From assembly GCA_964036275.1 (NCBI GenBank), contig OZ038434.1, positions 36,231,279 to 36,295,278 of the forward strand: a stretch of 64,000 nucleotides of DNA. Direction: 5' to 3'. A program made the translations under genes and the position numbers. Source of the stretch: Litoditis marina (taxonomy: Eukaryota > Nematoda > Chromadorea > Rhabditida > Rhabditidae). Shown one piece after another: positions 24,505-37,171 of this stretch; position 1 is the first letter of the stretch; the number at the start of each line of letters is the position of its first letter. Below the pieces are notes generated by a model, which searched no databases, was not told the origin of the DNA, and worked only from the letters and a program-made list of their open reading frames with translations.

Positions 24505-24525
24505 GTCCTGAACAAACAAAAAAAT
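24505..24525 (-). promoter_or_regulatory. Probable SL trans-splice acceptor of WBP4(A)
   Basis: On the minus strand TTTTTTTGTTTGTTCAG ends 3 nt before the WBP4 start codon. No upstream exon is visible. An acceptor with no matching donor and an immediate ATG is the usual nematode trans-splice layout. Copy B has the same site with TTTAG instead of TTCAG. Confidence 0.6.
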
Positions 24526-25607
24526 GAATTCGGAAGCAACGAAAAAACGAAACAAAAACGTGCAAACGTGAGATATTTCCAACTGAACGAACAAGTCTTT
24601 TGAAAAAGTAAAAATATACATTTCTTCTTTATTCCGAGATTTTGAAACCTGATATATTAGTATTTGTACAATGGTTACAAATCTACACCTATGATACATA
24701 GAACATACAATACAGTCAAAAAATCGTGCACAGAATAAATTACAAACTTGCTAGGAAAAATATTGCATAAACGGCACAACCTTTGAAAAAAAACTACAAA
24801 GCAATCATCACAACTTATGAGATACACTATTATAAAATGGGCAAGATTACCATAAAACGAGATTATTCAAACGAAAAGTACCAAGAAAAACTGTCCCAAC
24901 CGTTTGCATCACCGTTGTTAGAGGACAGAAAGTGCAAAAAAACAGGAGCAACATTCTCAAATGAAATATAAGTAGAAAACTAACATATTTTACAATTGTT
25001 TGATAACCACAAAATACTTAGAGTCTGATTAGTTACATAAAAATAGATAAATGTCATGTTGTTCAAAAGAAATAGAATTATAGAATCCCGATTCCCCCAA
25101 TGTTATTGATCGAATGAGAATAAAATCACCAGTTGCGAGCAACGTTTACAAGGAATGACAAATATCTGAGTTGTAGTTTGGTGTTTATGCATGGAACAGT
25201 TTTCGAAATACGACTGAAATGTTGCGGGATCAAACTACAAAGACACCGTGAGAAAAACTTACCCGAACCCGTCTACAACGGGTCATAGTCCGCCGTATCC
25301 TCCACATCCGCCGCACTACCCCCTAAAAACTCTTCAAGCGCGCTGCGCGACGTGCGCGCAGGCTGCGCACCTGCTGCCGGCACGTTGCCGACATCCTTCC
25401 GTTTCTTCCGCTTCTCTCCGTCTGTGGTAGATGATTTGGGCTTCTTTTTGCGTTCCGATTTTTCACTTTCCACTTTTTTCGTTTTCTTCTTCTTTGACTT
25501 TTCGACCACTTCGAGAGCCGCCTGTAGATTATCAAGTAAGTATGAGACAGCGAAAGACAGTTTCACGGATTTCAGCTGTACTTGATCGAAAACGAGCATT
25601 AGAGAAA

Positions 25608-25721
25608 GACGATTATGTGATCCAATCGCAACGCTTCAGTCCTTTAAACTGCGACCCATTTTCCAATTGCAGTTTAAAGACCGTTTATACGGGATTGGTC
25701 CGTATAATCATTCTGCTTTAA
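25608..25721. mobile_element. TTAA hairpin MITE private to copy A, RABL6 intron 14
   Basis: Core palindrome with end GAAAGACGATTATGTGATCC and right TTAA. The corresponding intron in copy B lacks it. Confidence 0.7.
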
Positions 25722-26319
25722 AGAGGTAGTTGTTCACAAATAAGAATATTTATGTCCGATAGATGGAGTCTCAAGTGAGTTCGGTACAGAACCAAAACTA
25801 TGTTAGTGGGCAGTGGAACAACCCAGTTTCCGCTAGCGTTAAGCTCGAAGCACTGTAACAATCAAACGTCGGGTAAAAACATCGAACCAACATAGAATAG
25901 AAAATGTTCAGAACTCAAAATTCAACAGCAATATTATTTCTAAAAACTCAAAGCAGAAATCAAACCACCCACGTCATCCACCAGATTCAACCGTACTTCA
26001 GGTAGCACCGACGGTGGAGGGGGCGGAGTCAGAGCGGACCGGTCCTGAACGGGATCGCTAGTCGTCGTAACCGGCAGCCGGATACCGATTTCCTCATCGG
26101 ATGAGGACTCGACGCGGGGTGAAGGGCTCACCTGCCAATTAATTATTATCGAACACATATTCCAGTAATATGGTCGGAACAGACAGATAGATTAATTCAA
26201 AAGACGGGTTTCATTTGGGCAAGAATAGGGATAACTGGCCTGTTTTTGATGCACAACCATACGTTTTCAAGAAATTTATGAAACCACATTGGCTTCTTTT
26301 TGTGGCCAATTCTACAACT

Positions 26320-26570
26320 GAACTAACCCGGTTTTTCGGTAACCTTACCGGTTTTTAGTAACCCTTTTTTAGGTTACCTCCCAGGTAACCTAGAACTAAA
26401 ATCCGGTTACCGTATAAACTAGCGGTAAAAACCACATTTTGCGTTGGAAAAAAAAAAACAGGTAACCGCTTTTTTATTTTCGGTTACCTATCGAAGTAAC
26501 CGGAAAAAAGGGTTACCAAAAAACCGGTTAGGTTACCAAAAAACCCGGCTACATATAAAATTCACCTCTT
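26320..26570. mobile_element. GGTTACC-type fold-back MITE (copy A RABL6 intron 13)
   Basis: GGCCAATTCTACAACTG at the left, inverted arrays of GGTAACC / GGTTACC inside, and a right end near ACATATAAAATTCACC. A second, related element lies at about 26890-27170. Other members are at 29047-29268, 45975-46225, 39090-39230 (copy B only) and 57251-57495. Confidence 0.6.
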
Positions 26571-27353
26571 TTAGGATAGTCATACTTCCTGGTGTATTAT
26601 TTTGGTTTCTCCCACAGTTACCTTACAAAGGAGTTGTTTTGTTCTGTGAAACACGGGCCAAATAGGTGTTAATTGAGTCAGAAAGGATACTGTCAATGGA
26701 GTTATCCTACTCCTTTGAGCATTTTAAAATCTTACCTTTCTATCGACACTACTCGCATCCTCCTCCCCCAACCACGCGTCTAGATCCTCGGTACTGAATA
26801 CGGCCGCGGTTGCACTGGGAGTCTCCAGAGCAGGGACTACGGTTGGCGGTGGCGGTGTTGGTTGTAGGGGGTTCGGCTGAACCTGAAAAATTTCAATTCT
26901 ACAACTAACCGGGTTTTCAGGTAACCTAACTCTTTTTTGCTAACCTTTTTTTTCGGGTTACCTTAGTAAGTACCCTGGAAGTAACCTGGAACTAAAATCC
27001 GGTTACCGTACAAACTCACGGTAAATACCATGTTTTGCGTTAGGAAAACAGGTGACCGGTTTTTATTTTAGGTTACCAACCGGTTACCAACTGAGGTAAC
27101 CTGAAAAAGAGGTCACCAAGAAAGGGTTAGGTTGCCTGAAAACCCGTTTACATATAGAATTCACCCCTGAAAATAATCTAAGGTTTTGTTTTGTCATGTA
27201 TCGCTTGAGAAGAGAGCCTAATTTTTTAAATACAGTACCTAAAAACGTATTGCCCAACTCAAAAATCATACAGACCTCGTCTTCACCAAACTATCATCAA
27301 GTAATCGATAATAAATGATAAAAATCAATATACTTCACAACTTCCTCACGACC

Positions 27354-27500
27354 CCCGTATTTTCCGGAACCGTAACTGAGAAATCGACGATTTCTCATCG
27401 AAATCACGAAGACATTGCGTAGGGAATAATCGATAATTAGGTAGAAAATCAATAATTCATCTCCCCTGTATTTTCTGGAACCGTAACTGAGAACCCACTG
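27354..27500 (-). pseudogene. Two repeats of RABL6 exon 12 3' end (copy A; copy B ~44263 and ~44418)
   Basis: TCAGTTACGGTTCCGGAAAA (27354-27385) and TCAGTTACGGTTCCAGAAAA (27466-27497) repeat the FSVTVPENT end of exon 12 (27596). Each is followed by an ATCGAT-containing spacer; the unit is about 115-130 bp. Confidence 0.75.
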
Positions 27501-27840
27501 ATTCGGAAACTATCATCAAAACCACTACAACAATTCGTAGTGAATAATGAACGAGAATAATCGATAAAATGTATAACTTGGAAATGCTTACTCACTTCTA
27601 CCGTATTCTCCGGAACCGTAACTGAAAACTCGATGGGAACATCCGAGTCCTCCCTCTCTGGTGTGGCGTATTCGTCCAGTGAAGAGTCAACGGCTCCCTC
27701 TTCAATCTTGACGCGATACGCTGAAAATCGATATTTACTTAAAAAATCGATAATCATTGAACTATCACTTTCTGTAAACACGGATGTTTGATGACCTTGA
27801 ATAATACATTAGACTCTAATTCTTACACCTAAAGAGAGCA

Positions 27841-27896
27841 AACAATTCTCCCCGAACGCAAATTGAACCAGATCTCCAATCTTCACTCGATACGCC
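27841..27896 (-). pseudogene. tRNA-Asp 3'-half relic joined to RABL6 exon 12 5' edge (copy A)
   Basis: The plus strand reads TTCTCCCCGAACGCAAATTG then AACCAGATC, a decayed version of the 3' half of the nearby tRNA-Asp. It continues straight into CCAATCTTCACTCGATACGC, a decayed copy of the first bases of RABL6 exon 12. Neighbouring intron bases (AAATCGATATTCATC) are also shared with the real exon 12 acceptor region. The equivalent in copy B lies at about 44775-44830. It looks like a template-switch or local duplication product. Confidence 0.6.
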
Positions 27897-28000
27897 TACA
27901 AATCGATATTCATCAAAAAACACTATTCATTACACATGAACAAAACATTAACTATATCCTAGAAACTAATTCCCGACCGAAACGGAAAATGCAAAAAGTT

Positions 28001-28072
28001 CTCCCCGGCCGGGAATTGAACCCGGGTCTCGCATGTGACAGACGCGGATACTCACCACTATACTACCGAGGA
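28001..28072 (-). tRNA. tRNA-Asp (GTC), copy A
   Basis: A 72-nt cloverleaf read on the minus strand. It begins TCCTCGGTAGTATAGTGGTG (acceptor strand and A box), has anticodon loop CTGTCAC with anticodon GTC, a T arm with B box GGGTTCAATTCC, and ends GCCGGGGAG. The seven acceptor pairs form with one T-G wobble. It sits in RABL6 intron 11 on the same strand as the host gene. Confidence 0.93.
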
Positions 28073-28308
28073 TCCGATAGCTGAGAGAGAAGTCGGCGCC
28101 ATTCGCGCGCGCTCCACTTACCGGGCGGTGTAACAGCGGGGCAAGGGGAGACGTTTTCCTGCAGTTTCAGCCGATTTTCTTGGTCCTGTCGTTGTTTTTC
28201 CGCCTGTTTTGTCATTTTGTCGCACAAATCGTCGTCAGACTCGAAATCCTGCTCAAAAGTCCGCACCATCGCGTTCGAATTCGATTCACTGGATTGAAAA
28301 TAAAATGG

Positions 28309-28505
28309 CCAATTCCACAAAGAACCCGGTATTTCGTTAACCCTACCAGGTAACCTCAACCGAGTTACCTGATTAACCTTTTTGTTAACCCTCTTTTACA
28401 ATGTCTTTTGGGGCAAATTTAAGGTTACCAAGTGGTTAACAAAAGGGTTAACCAGGTAACCCGGTTAATGGTTAACGGCTAGGGTTAACGAAATACCGGG
28501 TTAAA
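28309..28505. mobile_element. GGCCAATTC / GTTAACC fold-back MITE (copy A; copy B at 45232-45426)
   Basis: It starts GGCCAATTCCACAAAGAACC and ends ACCGGGTTAAATAAAGAAT, with inverted GTTAACCC arrays between. It lies in RABL6 intron 10 in both copies. Confidence 0.65.
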
Positions 28506-29490
28506 TAAAGAATATAAATAATGGACAGTAACAAATTTTTAATGATTTCAGAGAATACAACAACCTACAAATACAATTTGTGAAAGCTGCGTAATTTGAG
28601 AAGCACCTGATATTCACGGTAAATTGAAAGGAAACTTATCTCATGCGTTCTAGAATGAGGGGAATCTCTCAAACACTCGAACCTCAAAAAGAGATGATAA
28701 GTCGTGCATAGAAGTTTCTGGTTACCCACCCAGTAATCCGGAAAAAAGTTTATCAAAGACCTCGGTTAGATATGGAATTCACCCACCACATCAAATTCAG
28801 ATGCGACCCTGAACAAAAAGCTATCAACTCACTCATCGCTACCAGCCGACAGCTGTGTCCTTAGTGCCAGATTGGTCGGCCTGTGCTGTGGATGCGTATT
28901 GATTGATTGTCTAGTGACGTCATCATGACCTAGGAATTGATCCATTCCATCATCTTCCGCCTCCTCTGCCGCTTCCACAAATTCGAACGACGTTTTACGA
29001 TCCGAGGATAGATCATCTGAAGCGGAACACTTTGTCAAACTGGTCAACTCCATATATAACCGGATTTTTTTTCGGTAACCTATTTTTCAGGTTACCTCCG
29101 TAGGCAACCGGTTAGTAATCTAAAGTGAGAATTTTTTTTACCATTGCTTTGTACGATAACCAGAACTTGGCTCTTGGTTACCTACCGGTGACCTGTGAGG
29201 CAACTTGGAAAAGGGTTACCGAAAACCGGTTAGGTTACCAGAAACCCGGTTAGATATAGAATTGGCCTGACAAACTTAATAATCCTCTTGATTTAACGTA
29301 ATCTAATAACGTTTCAATTCAAAGTATCGGAGTCATTTCAGAACTTTGTTACTGTTTGAAAGAGAGAAACAACAACATTCCCAAGATTAGAATCGAAAAA
29401 GTTCAACCTACTTGATGAATGATTTTTCGTCGTAGCCGAGTTCTGTTTGGCATTTGTTGTACCAGCTGCGGCGGCGGTTCTGGAATGAGC

Positions 29491-29690
29491 ACTATAGTCG
29501 TCGCCAACGGAAAGGCGAGAGGGTACTGTATATTTCACTTTCCGCTGTGTACGCACACATGTCTTCGATTCCAAAGCTCGCCGGTTATGTTCACTAATAG
29601 CGCAGTGGTTCGCGCCCTGCTAAGAAACTTTTGCTCACAGGTTCGATTCCGGCGAGAGACAGAAATTTATAAATTTGGCACTCACTATAG
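29491..29690 (+). mobile_element. tRNA-derived SINE-like element beside RABL6 exon 9 (copy A; copy B 46435-46635)
   Basis: Head ACTATAGTCGTCGCCAACGG, A box TAGCGCAGTGGTTCGCG, B box GGTTCGATTCC, tail ending CACTCACTATAG. It lies about 10 bp upstream of the exon 9 acceptor on the opposite strand, in both copies. Confidence 0.75.
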
Positions 29691-30046
29691 TTACGCACGT
29701 AAGGCGAAATTGTTGTTCAGAGAAACTGATTGAAACCGAGATGTTTTATCTAGGTAACCAAACTACAAAATAAGGAGAAGATCCGGTGGTTTTCACCAGT
29801 AGAATGGGACTACTGTTGAAACTAGGGCAGTTCTAAATCTCGATGGTAAAACAACGGGTGACTGAATGGACCATAATTTTACCCAAAAGTTCGCAGTGTT
29901 AGTCTGGAAAGCCGTACTTTAGTTAGTTTCAGGTTAATTTCAGGTTGCCTACTCGGCTAACCTGAAAACCCGGTTACGTATAGCATTGACCAAGCAACCT
30001 TGAAACTCGGTGAATTAGAGAATTGCCAAGAACAACCCACTTGACG

Positions 30047-30078
30047 AGAGAGAGAGAGATGGAAAGTAAGAGAGAAGC
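30047..30078. other. Purine-rich junction filler between copies A and B
   Basis: 32 bp, almost all A and G (starting with an AG dinucleotide run), separate the truncated exon 8 end of copy A from the left edge of copy B. They match neither the sequence left of copy A nor RABL6 exon 8. They could be non-templated or microsatellite filler from a break repair, or a mis-join. Confidence 0.75.
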
Positions 30079-33000
30079 TCTGTGTAGAAGCTGAGCTTAT
30101 AAGAAAATTTACAACAAACGAGAAATGTCTCGTGATTTGCAGTACAAATGTTCACGCGGGTTGACATGAATCACTCATTTAGATCAGCAGAGCACATAAC
30201 ATGATGGGTGGCTGTAGTTTGAAGTTTGGTGTTTCTTCGATCGTCTTAACTATGGCGCAATCGGTCGCGGGTCAATAGTTGGACTTTGTAGTTTGAACGT
30301 TGGTCTTTCTCGGCCCATTCCATTTATGACGCAATCGGTCGCTGGTTCGATTCCGCAGACGTCCTTCCGTCTTGCCGCATCGTGTTATCTGACCCTAGGA
30401 TTGATCTTTATTTCCTGGTATGCTTATCACACGGTTTACAATGGGTAAAAACAGAGAAATCAAACAGAGCAGACAATCAATTGTTGAGGAGGAGATCTGT
30501 GCTTTATAAACGCCATAATTACCATTTTCGACCAACAAACACGGTGGGGTTTTTTATTCCAAGGGAATCGGAAACCAACTTGGGCTGCTCTAACTAATCT
30601 AGGGTGAGACACCAGGCGGCGTAGCAAACCGTCCAACCTCATGAGAAGTTCATATGAGTTTCTCATGACATACCTCATGAGCTACTCGTGAACTCTTAAC
30701 GTTGTAGCGTAGCAATCAATAGAATCTCATGATAATAGCTCATGAGGTGATCTCATGTACTTTTGTGGGGATCGCTACGCCACCAGAACTAACGTCTGTG
30801 TTGGTATAGATCAGTTCGCAAGACATTTACATACAAGCAAATACGCAACGCGTCTAGTCAAAAATGTAGGGTACAGCAGCTTTGCGGTATGCTTCAGCTA
30901 ATTCTCGCACGCTGCTTCACCTAATTCTCTTTCATTCTCTCTCATCGCTCATCTGCTCAAGTTTCCAACCAATATCAACCGACACTAACAACCAAACACT
31001 AACAACCGAAAAAAAAGAGAGAGAACGAAAGAGAATCCAACCAACAAGCGTGTCTTAACCATCACTCACTCCATCCGTTCTCTTCCACCCGCATAAAACA
31101 CACAAAATGGTCTTCAATCGTTCTCTATTTGTCTAGTATATTGTTGTCTGCTGTCTTCGTCTTTTCACGTGCGTCAGTGGGACATCGAACCCTCGTCCGA
31201 GGGTAAATAATCAATATTTGTCTAGCCATTTCCCATCTCTCACATTTGTTTGCTTCGAATCGGGTGTGAAAAAATGCAGGATAGGGACTAAAGATCACCG
31301 AAAGTGAAATAGTTGTAGTTTGAACTACTGTTATACCAGCTCATTTAGGGAGAGTGCTAAAGGTAAAGTGATTTCCTATCTCTCACATCTTTTCGCCGCA
31401 TAGGTGGCATGAGCATAGCAAGAAGGGCATGAGATATTACAGAATCAAATCCTTGTCAATTAAATCACAATTTTCATCGACTAACTCTAATAGAAATAAG
31501 ATGTCTCCCGGAACCATCTGATCCGGAAAGGATTCGGTTCGATTTCGGTTTCACAGGTGGTGTGAGAAAAGTCATGTTAGCGGTGAAATATTGCTGAGCG
31601 AGTTTCACACTTATGTTCACAGATAACGTATAGTGAGGGCCAGATTTATTAATTTCTGTCTCTCGCCGGAATCGAACCTGCGAGCAAAAGTTTCGTACCA
31701 CTACGCTATTAGAGCACAAAACCGGCAAGTGTTGGAATGGAAGACATGTGTGCGTACACAGCGGAAAGTGATATATACAGTGCCCTTCCGCCTTTCCGTT
31801 GGCGACGACTGTATTATACGGTTTCGCTCTCTCCGGAGAAAACATATTTGCTGTATATTGATCTACCCCCTTGTTTTTGTAGTTTGATCATGTTGCTTTC
31901 CGATTGAATCCGTGTAAAATGGAGTGTAATGAGATCAATCTACCACTATATTATGCTCATCCCCTACTCAGAATCATTTGTGTCAATTCTCGGCGATGAT
32001 CAAGCTACAAAATCAAGAGAGCAGGAAGCTCAATGGAGTGAGGCCGCAGACAGGCCACGAGAGTCTGCGTCTCTCTGATCTGTGCACTCTCTCGGTGGGA
32101 AGTTGTCGTTTGTTGTACTGTCGACACAATGTGTTGTCGCCAGCTGACATGGTCTAGACAGGGTGGCGGCTACAGGTGACGGAAACTCGCATTAGAGATG
32201 TCACTCAATCGGAAAGACGGCAATAATCGAAACATGCTGTGATCTTAAACTTCTGCTGTGTTTGTAGTTTGATCCTGTCGCTGTTGATCGATATTTGCGA
32301 AATATGACAAGGTCGCCGTGCAACAACGGTTCGGGCACTCAATATAGATACGAAAATTTGAAACGTGTAAAACGGACAGGGAACTGTGTGCTCTGATCAT
32401 GCAAGATGTCAGAAGTACAACAAACTGTACTGGAAACGAATCGAAACCAACCATTTTATGGTACAGAAACAAAATCGCAAAGGTACAAAGATCTGTACTA
32501 TTCTCGAAAACAAAGCAAAATCGGGCCCTTTAACCTGTAATAATGTTATCCATCACCGTAACAACCGTGTTCACGCCCGTAAACAGCGGACAGAATAGGT
32601 TCTCTTGTTACTTTTCCCGGATAGAACACGTTAAAACGCGTGAACGCTATCTGGGGCCGAGTGGTCGACTGGTTGTGTGCGCGCTAGCACTCAAAACACC
32701 ATGGTTCGATCGCACTCGGCGCGGTATCTTCATGGCGGACCGCATGAGCTGGTAATAAAGCTCACCAATGCCTAGTTTCTCTCTACTGACCCCCCCCCCC
32801 CCCCCCCCCCCCCCTCTACGGATACGTCTATGTGACCATTGTGTTGGTTGTATTGAATAAAGTAACACACGGCTGAAATAGTTGCCGTAAAAGATTATTA
32901 TTATTATATATTATGGTGCATCTTGCCCTATTCCGCTGTGTTTGTAGTTTGATTACGCCCTTTTTTGTCGATTATCGTAAACGATGGTCTATATAGAGGT

Positions 33001-35092
33001 CAAACTACATCAGAGATGTAAAACGTACAAAAATCTGTACTCTCCTCGAAAACCAAAACAAATCAAAATCTGGCCCCGTAATTATGTTATCCATCACCGT
33101 AACAACCGTGTTTACGCCCGTAAACAGCGGACAGAATAGGTTCAAACAGGTTGGCGCTAATTGACAGGCTGCAGACAGCATGGCAGACTGAGGAAAATCA
33201 CTAGATTATGAAAGTTGGGGATCAGTGAATAGACTTATGTTTGAAAGATACACACTACAAACTTATTTATTCAAAAGATACAAACTAAACACTTATTTAT
33301 TCGTAAGATATACACACTACAAAGTTTTTGAAAGAAATTTTAACGGGTTGTACGCATACAAACCGTCGGGTTGGGAAAAATCACTAGATTATGAAGGTTG
33401 GGGATCAGTGAGTGTAGAAAATATCAAAATGTTTGTTGTAGTTTGATCGCACTTGGGTCAAACTACAAATACAGCAGACAGAGGCAACGGATACTGTAAA
33501 GAATTGCTTTGAAAAGATAAAATCGCCGTTTCATGAAGGTTGGGGGATCAGTGAATACACTTTTATTTGAAAGATTCAAACTACAACTTTTTTAACCAAG
33601 TAAATGTTTAAGGGGATAGTGCGTTTAGGTCTCGTCGTTGACGCATTTTACCTGTAAACACACAAAGGTTAGGGGTCAGTGAATAAACTTTGAATTAAAA
33701 AATACAAGCTACAACTGATTTTATTGTTCACCAAAGAACATTCTCGATAAACTTAGTTCAGAGAAGAACAAATTGGGCAGCTCAGTGGTTGTGTTCCCCA
33801 TAGAAGTCCAAGATCGTGAGCTCCAGTCCGACTGAAGGCAACTCGCAGAGAATCATTCTTGTAGTCTATCGTAATGTCATCGAAAGCGAAGCTACAAACT
33901 ACAGAAACTTTTCCCGTAAACTTAAAAATTATAGACTTCCCACTGATACTGTGAATATCGTCGTTTAATTTCCACAACACATTTGCATCAATTTTGAATG
34001 AACAAAACATCTACATGAATACACGTATTTAATACAAAACTGAACAACACAATCATGATTTCAAAACTAACAAAAACATGAACACAATAAGCGCCATCGT
34101 AAAGTAAACAAACAAATCAATAAATTAAAACTAGAAACTAGTCAATGTTTTCTCTTTTCCGGATATTCTTCGGTCCAGTCTTCTTCTTCTTGAACTCAAT
34201 CGGTCCTTTTACCTGCAACACATAAAAAGTTATGCCCTGATGAATCCGAAAAACATACTGTACACTCATTTCTGCTGTGTATCATTCACAAAACAGTTGT
34301 ATAAATCATGAAAATGGTTCATGGTCAAGTGTTTTCACATTCAAGAAATCGGTGTCGCCAACAAAAATATTAAATCTGTATTCGAATTCGTATTTCTGTA
34401 CGATTTGAGACCAAACTTCAGCAACCCTCGAAAGGTATTCTATATTTACCCCCACAGGGCAAAAACAACACTTCAAATTCTTCAATACGGCGCTAGTTCA
34501 ATAGTTGGCAGTGAACAAACAAATAATTGTTTGCTAGTTTTCACAACGAAACTAGAAATAACCAAATTACTATTGATCCGGACCAGGTAAACAAATGTTC
34601 TATCTAAAACAAGGGACCGCGATAGATCACCCTAACAAACCATGCCACATGTACCTATATTTAGAAACCAAGCATTTTACAATACCATCCTCCGCAAACG
34701 ATTTTTCAAGACTTGGAAGAAGGTACCAAAAGGTATCAAAAGGTATCAAAGTGCAACCTAACATCAAAAAGGAACCAAAATAACCCCTAACACCATACCA
34801 ACCTTTTTAGTCACAGTAGCCGCCACCTTCTCCTCAAACTGATATTTCTTCTCGAAACGAGCTGTCAACTTGGCGCGTTCTTCCGCTTCAATCCGCTCCT
34901 CTTCGGCTTCTTTTCGATACTTTGCGGTCAGCGGCGACTCGCCGGGGGTACTGTAACGATGGCTGAAAGTTAGTCAAATGGGACAAACTAATTTCAAACC
35001 CAATTTACTTCCTTTCAGAGTAAATACAATACTTCCTCTCCAGTTGGTGTATTGTATTATTCATATCTGCTGAGAATATTACGATATGATTA

Positions 35093-35550
35093 GGCGAATT
35101 CTTTATTTAACCCGGTATTTTGTTAACCCTAGCAGTTAACCATTAACCGGCTTACTTGGTTAACCCCTCTGTTAACCACTTGTTAACCCCAAATTTCCCT
35201 CAAAAGATATTGTAAAAGAGGATTACAAAGGGGTTAACAAATAAGTTAACCAGGTAACCCGGTTCATGGTTATAGTTTGTTCCACTCACTTATAGCCCTC
35301 TACCGTAATATACTCAAACTTCCAGGTCAAAGTTTGATATGTTGGTGTTTTTGGACTGCCATAAAATTTTGGTGTTGTCATCCGTACTCTTACTAGTACA
35401 ATCTTTGGAAGTTTGAAACCAAACTATTGAATAATTCATAAGAAAATGCCTCTCGAAGGTTTGAAGGAATACTGTAGAAGGACATTGATTGATGAAACAG
35501 AGTATAACTGCTCGGGTTAACGAAATACCGGGTTCCTTGTGGAATTGGCC
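35093..35550. mobile_element. Mutator-type MITE, copy B counterpart
   Basis: Same element, nested insert and ATATGATTA target duplication as at 17759, shifted by 17334. It predates the segmental duplication. Confidence 0.8.
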
Positions 35551-37137
35551 ATATGATTACTTAACCTCCAGTTCGTTACAATCACGTGAGTGTTATCGAA
35601 AAGGTCAATAATTTTTGAACTCGGTTCCACTCTAGACTCTACAAATAATACGGCAAAGTATAAGTTTGAATTAAGAAACATTCATTGAAAGGTTCTGATG
35701 TGTACTATAGAAGTTGTAGTAGGAATGACGTGAACTATAACGACTATGCTCATCTGTCCAATTCGGTTACCAAAAAATACATCAATCCGGTTACCAATAG
35801 AACTAATAGAGGGTAGCCGTTTTTTTTGTTCCACGTTACTTTCCGGTTACCCAGTCAGGTAACCGGACGAAAGGATGAACCGGTTAGACATAGAATTCGC
35901 CACGACTATGCTCACCTGTCCACCTTAGTGACCTTCTTCCAGCCGCCGAACGGTCCGATCGACGGTTTTTCCACGTATTCTTCCTCCGGCTCCTCTTCTT
36001 TTACCGGTTCCGCCGGGACCGGAATCTCGGACGTTTCCACCTTAAAGAAGGACGAGTATGTGGACCAATCTCAACGTTTCAGTCCTTTAAACTGCAACAC
36101 ATTTTTCAATTGCAGTTTAAAGGACCGTTGATTGACACGGGATTGGTCCACATAATCGTCCTGCTTAAACCAGATGTAATCATAACACCAATCTGGTATC
36201 AATTATTAATAATAATACTTTTATTATTATTTACGAACTTGTCGAATCGAACTGTGATCGGAATCTCACACGTTTCCACCTAAATAGCAATTAGTTCAAA
36301 ACATTATCGATCGGTTTTGATCCCAATGGTTTTCGGTCTGAGCTTGAATGAAAGGCGTGTAATGAGATCAAACCACGAAACTGTAGCAAAGATTTGGTCA
36401 TAGTCTATATTGACCGAGTTCAGGTTCCCGAAGACGTACCGCCGTTTCTTCAGAAGTCGAAGCCGCGACGTCGTCAGTTTCCGCCGGCGGTTCCGATTTC
36501 ACCACGTCTCCAGAAGATTCCGCTTCCACCTGCGCACCGTCGGTTGAAGCTGGAAACGTGCCAACTTAATCCATGCAACACCGAATAGGATATAATTTCA
36601 CGTTCCACCAGTGAAGGCGTGGTCAAGTAATGGTTACTACTACGTAAATAAATCAAATGACATCAGAGTGGAACCTCGTATCTCCAATGAGCAATACTCC
36701 AATGAGCAAGTGGCACATGATTACTAAACAAGTTTCTTTTCGGCTTCACTTATTTTTGCGTTTCTACGTTTTTGGTCTTTATTGGGTTCTTTTTGACGTT
36801 TAAAGAAGGACGATTATGTGGTCCAATTGTAACGGTTCAGTCCTTCAAACTGCAACACATTTTTCAATTGCACTTTAAAGGACCGATGACAAGGGATTGG
36901 TCCACATAATCATCCTTCTTTAAATACTCATTCTTCCATACTTTAAATCACATGGTTCGATTAATAATCTTATTTTTAAATAAATGACTACAACCTACCT
37001 TCTTTCACCAGTTCCGGTACGTCTTCTGGCATGGGAATACTATCCGGGAATAAACTAGCCATATCGGCCGAAGGGGCTGGTAGAGACACCTCCGCTACCT
37101 GCAGAGAAGTAAACTTGATTATTATAATACTTATTAC

Positions 37138-37171
<34 letters not shown>

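Larger units (their letters stand above)
25273..29479 (-). pseudogene. RABL6: 5'-truncated RABL6 duplicate (exons 9-15, copy A)
   Basis: Second copy of the last seven RABL6 exons: 29479-29412, 29016-28833, 28288-28122, 27720-27596, 26882-26736, 26131-25973, 25521-25273 (stop TAG 25275-25273). The GTPase exons 1-8 are absent; the copied segment ends at the last 6 nt of exon 8 (30041-30046). The frame is open throughout: 1099 nt entered in phase 2 closes at the stop. Splice sites look usable. Length differences from copy B are multiples of three: exon 9 is 9 nt longer, exon 13 is 12 nt longer and exon 15 is 6 nt shorter. The C-terminus is DYDPL rather than DYDPF. No promoter or 5' exon is recognisable, although an in-frame ATG at 29053-29051 extends exon 10 upstream. 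It could be an unexpressed fragment, an alternative 3' end spliced from the full gene, or a GTPase-less protein. Long clean frames argue that it is young or constrained. Confidence 0.85.
12759..30046. repeat. 17-kb tandem segmental duplication, copy A
   Basis: Direct repeat of 30079-47005. It contains 4 kb of gene-free DNA, WBP4(A) and RABL6 exons 9-15. The left edge begins TCTGTGTAGAAGCTGAGC in both copies, and the right edge ends in the last 6 nt of RABL6 exon 8. The offset is 17320 up to a poly-C run at ~15470, then 17334, then falls to about 16920 through insertions private to copy A. Confidence 0.95.
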
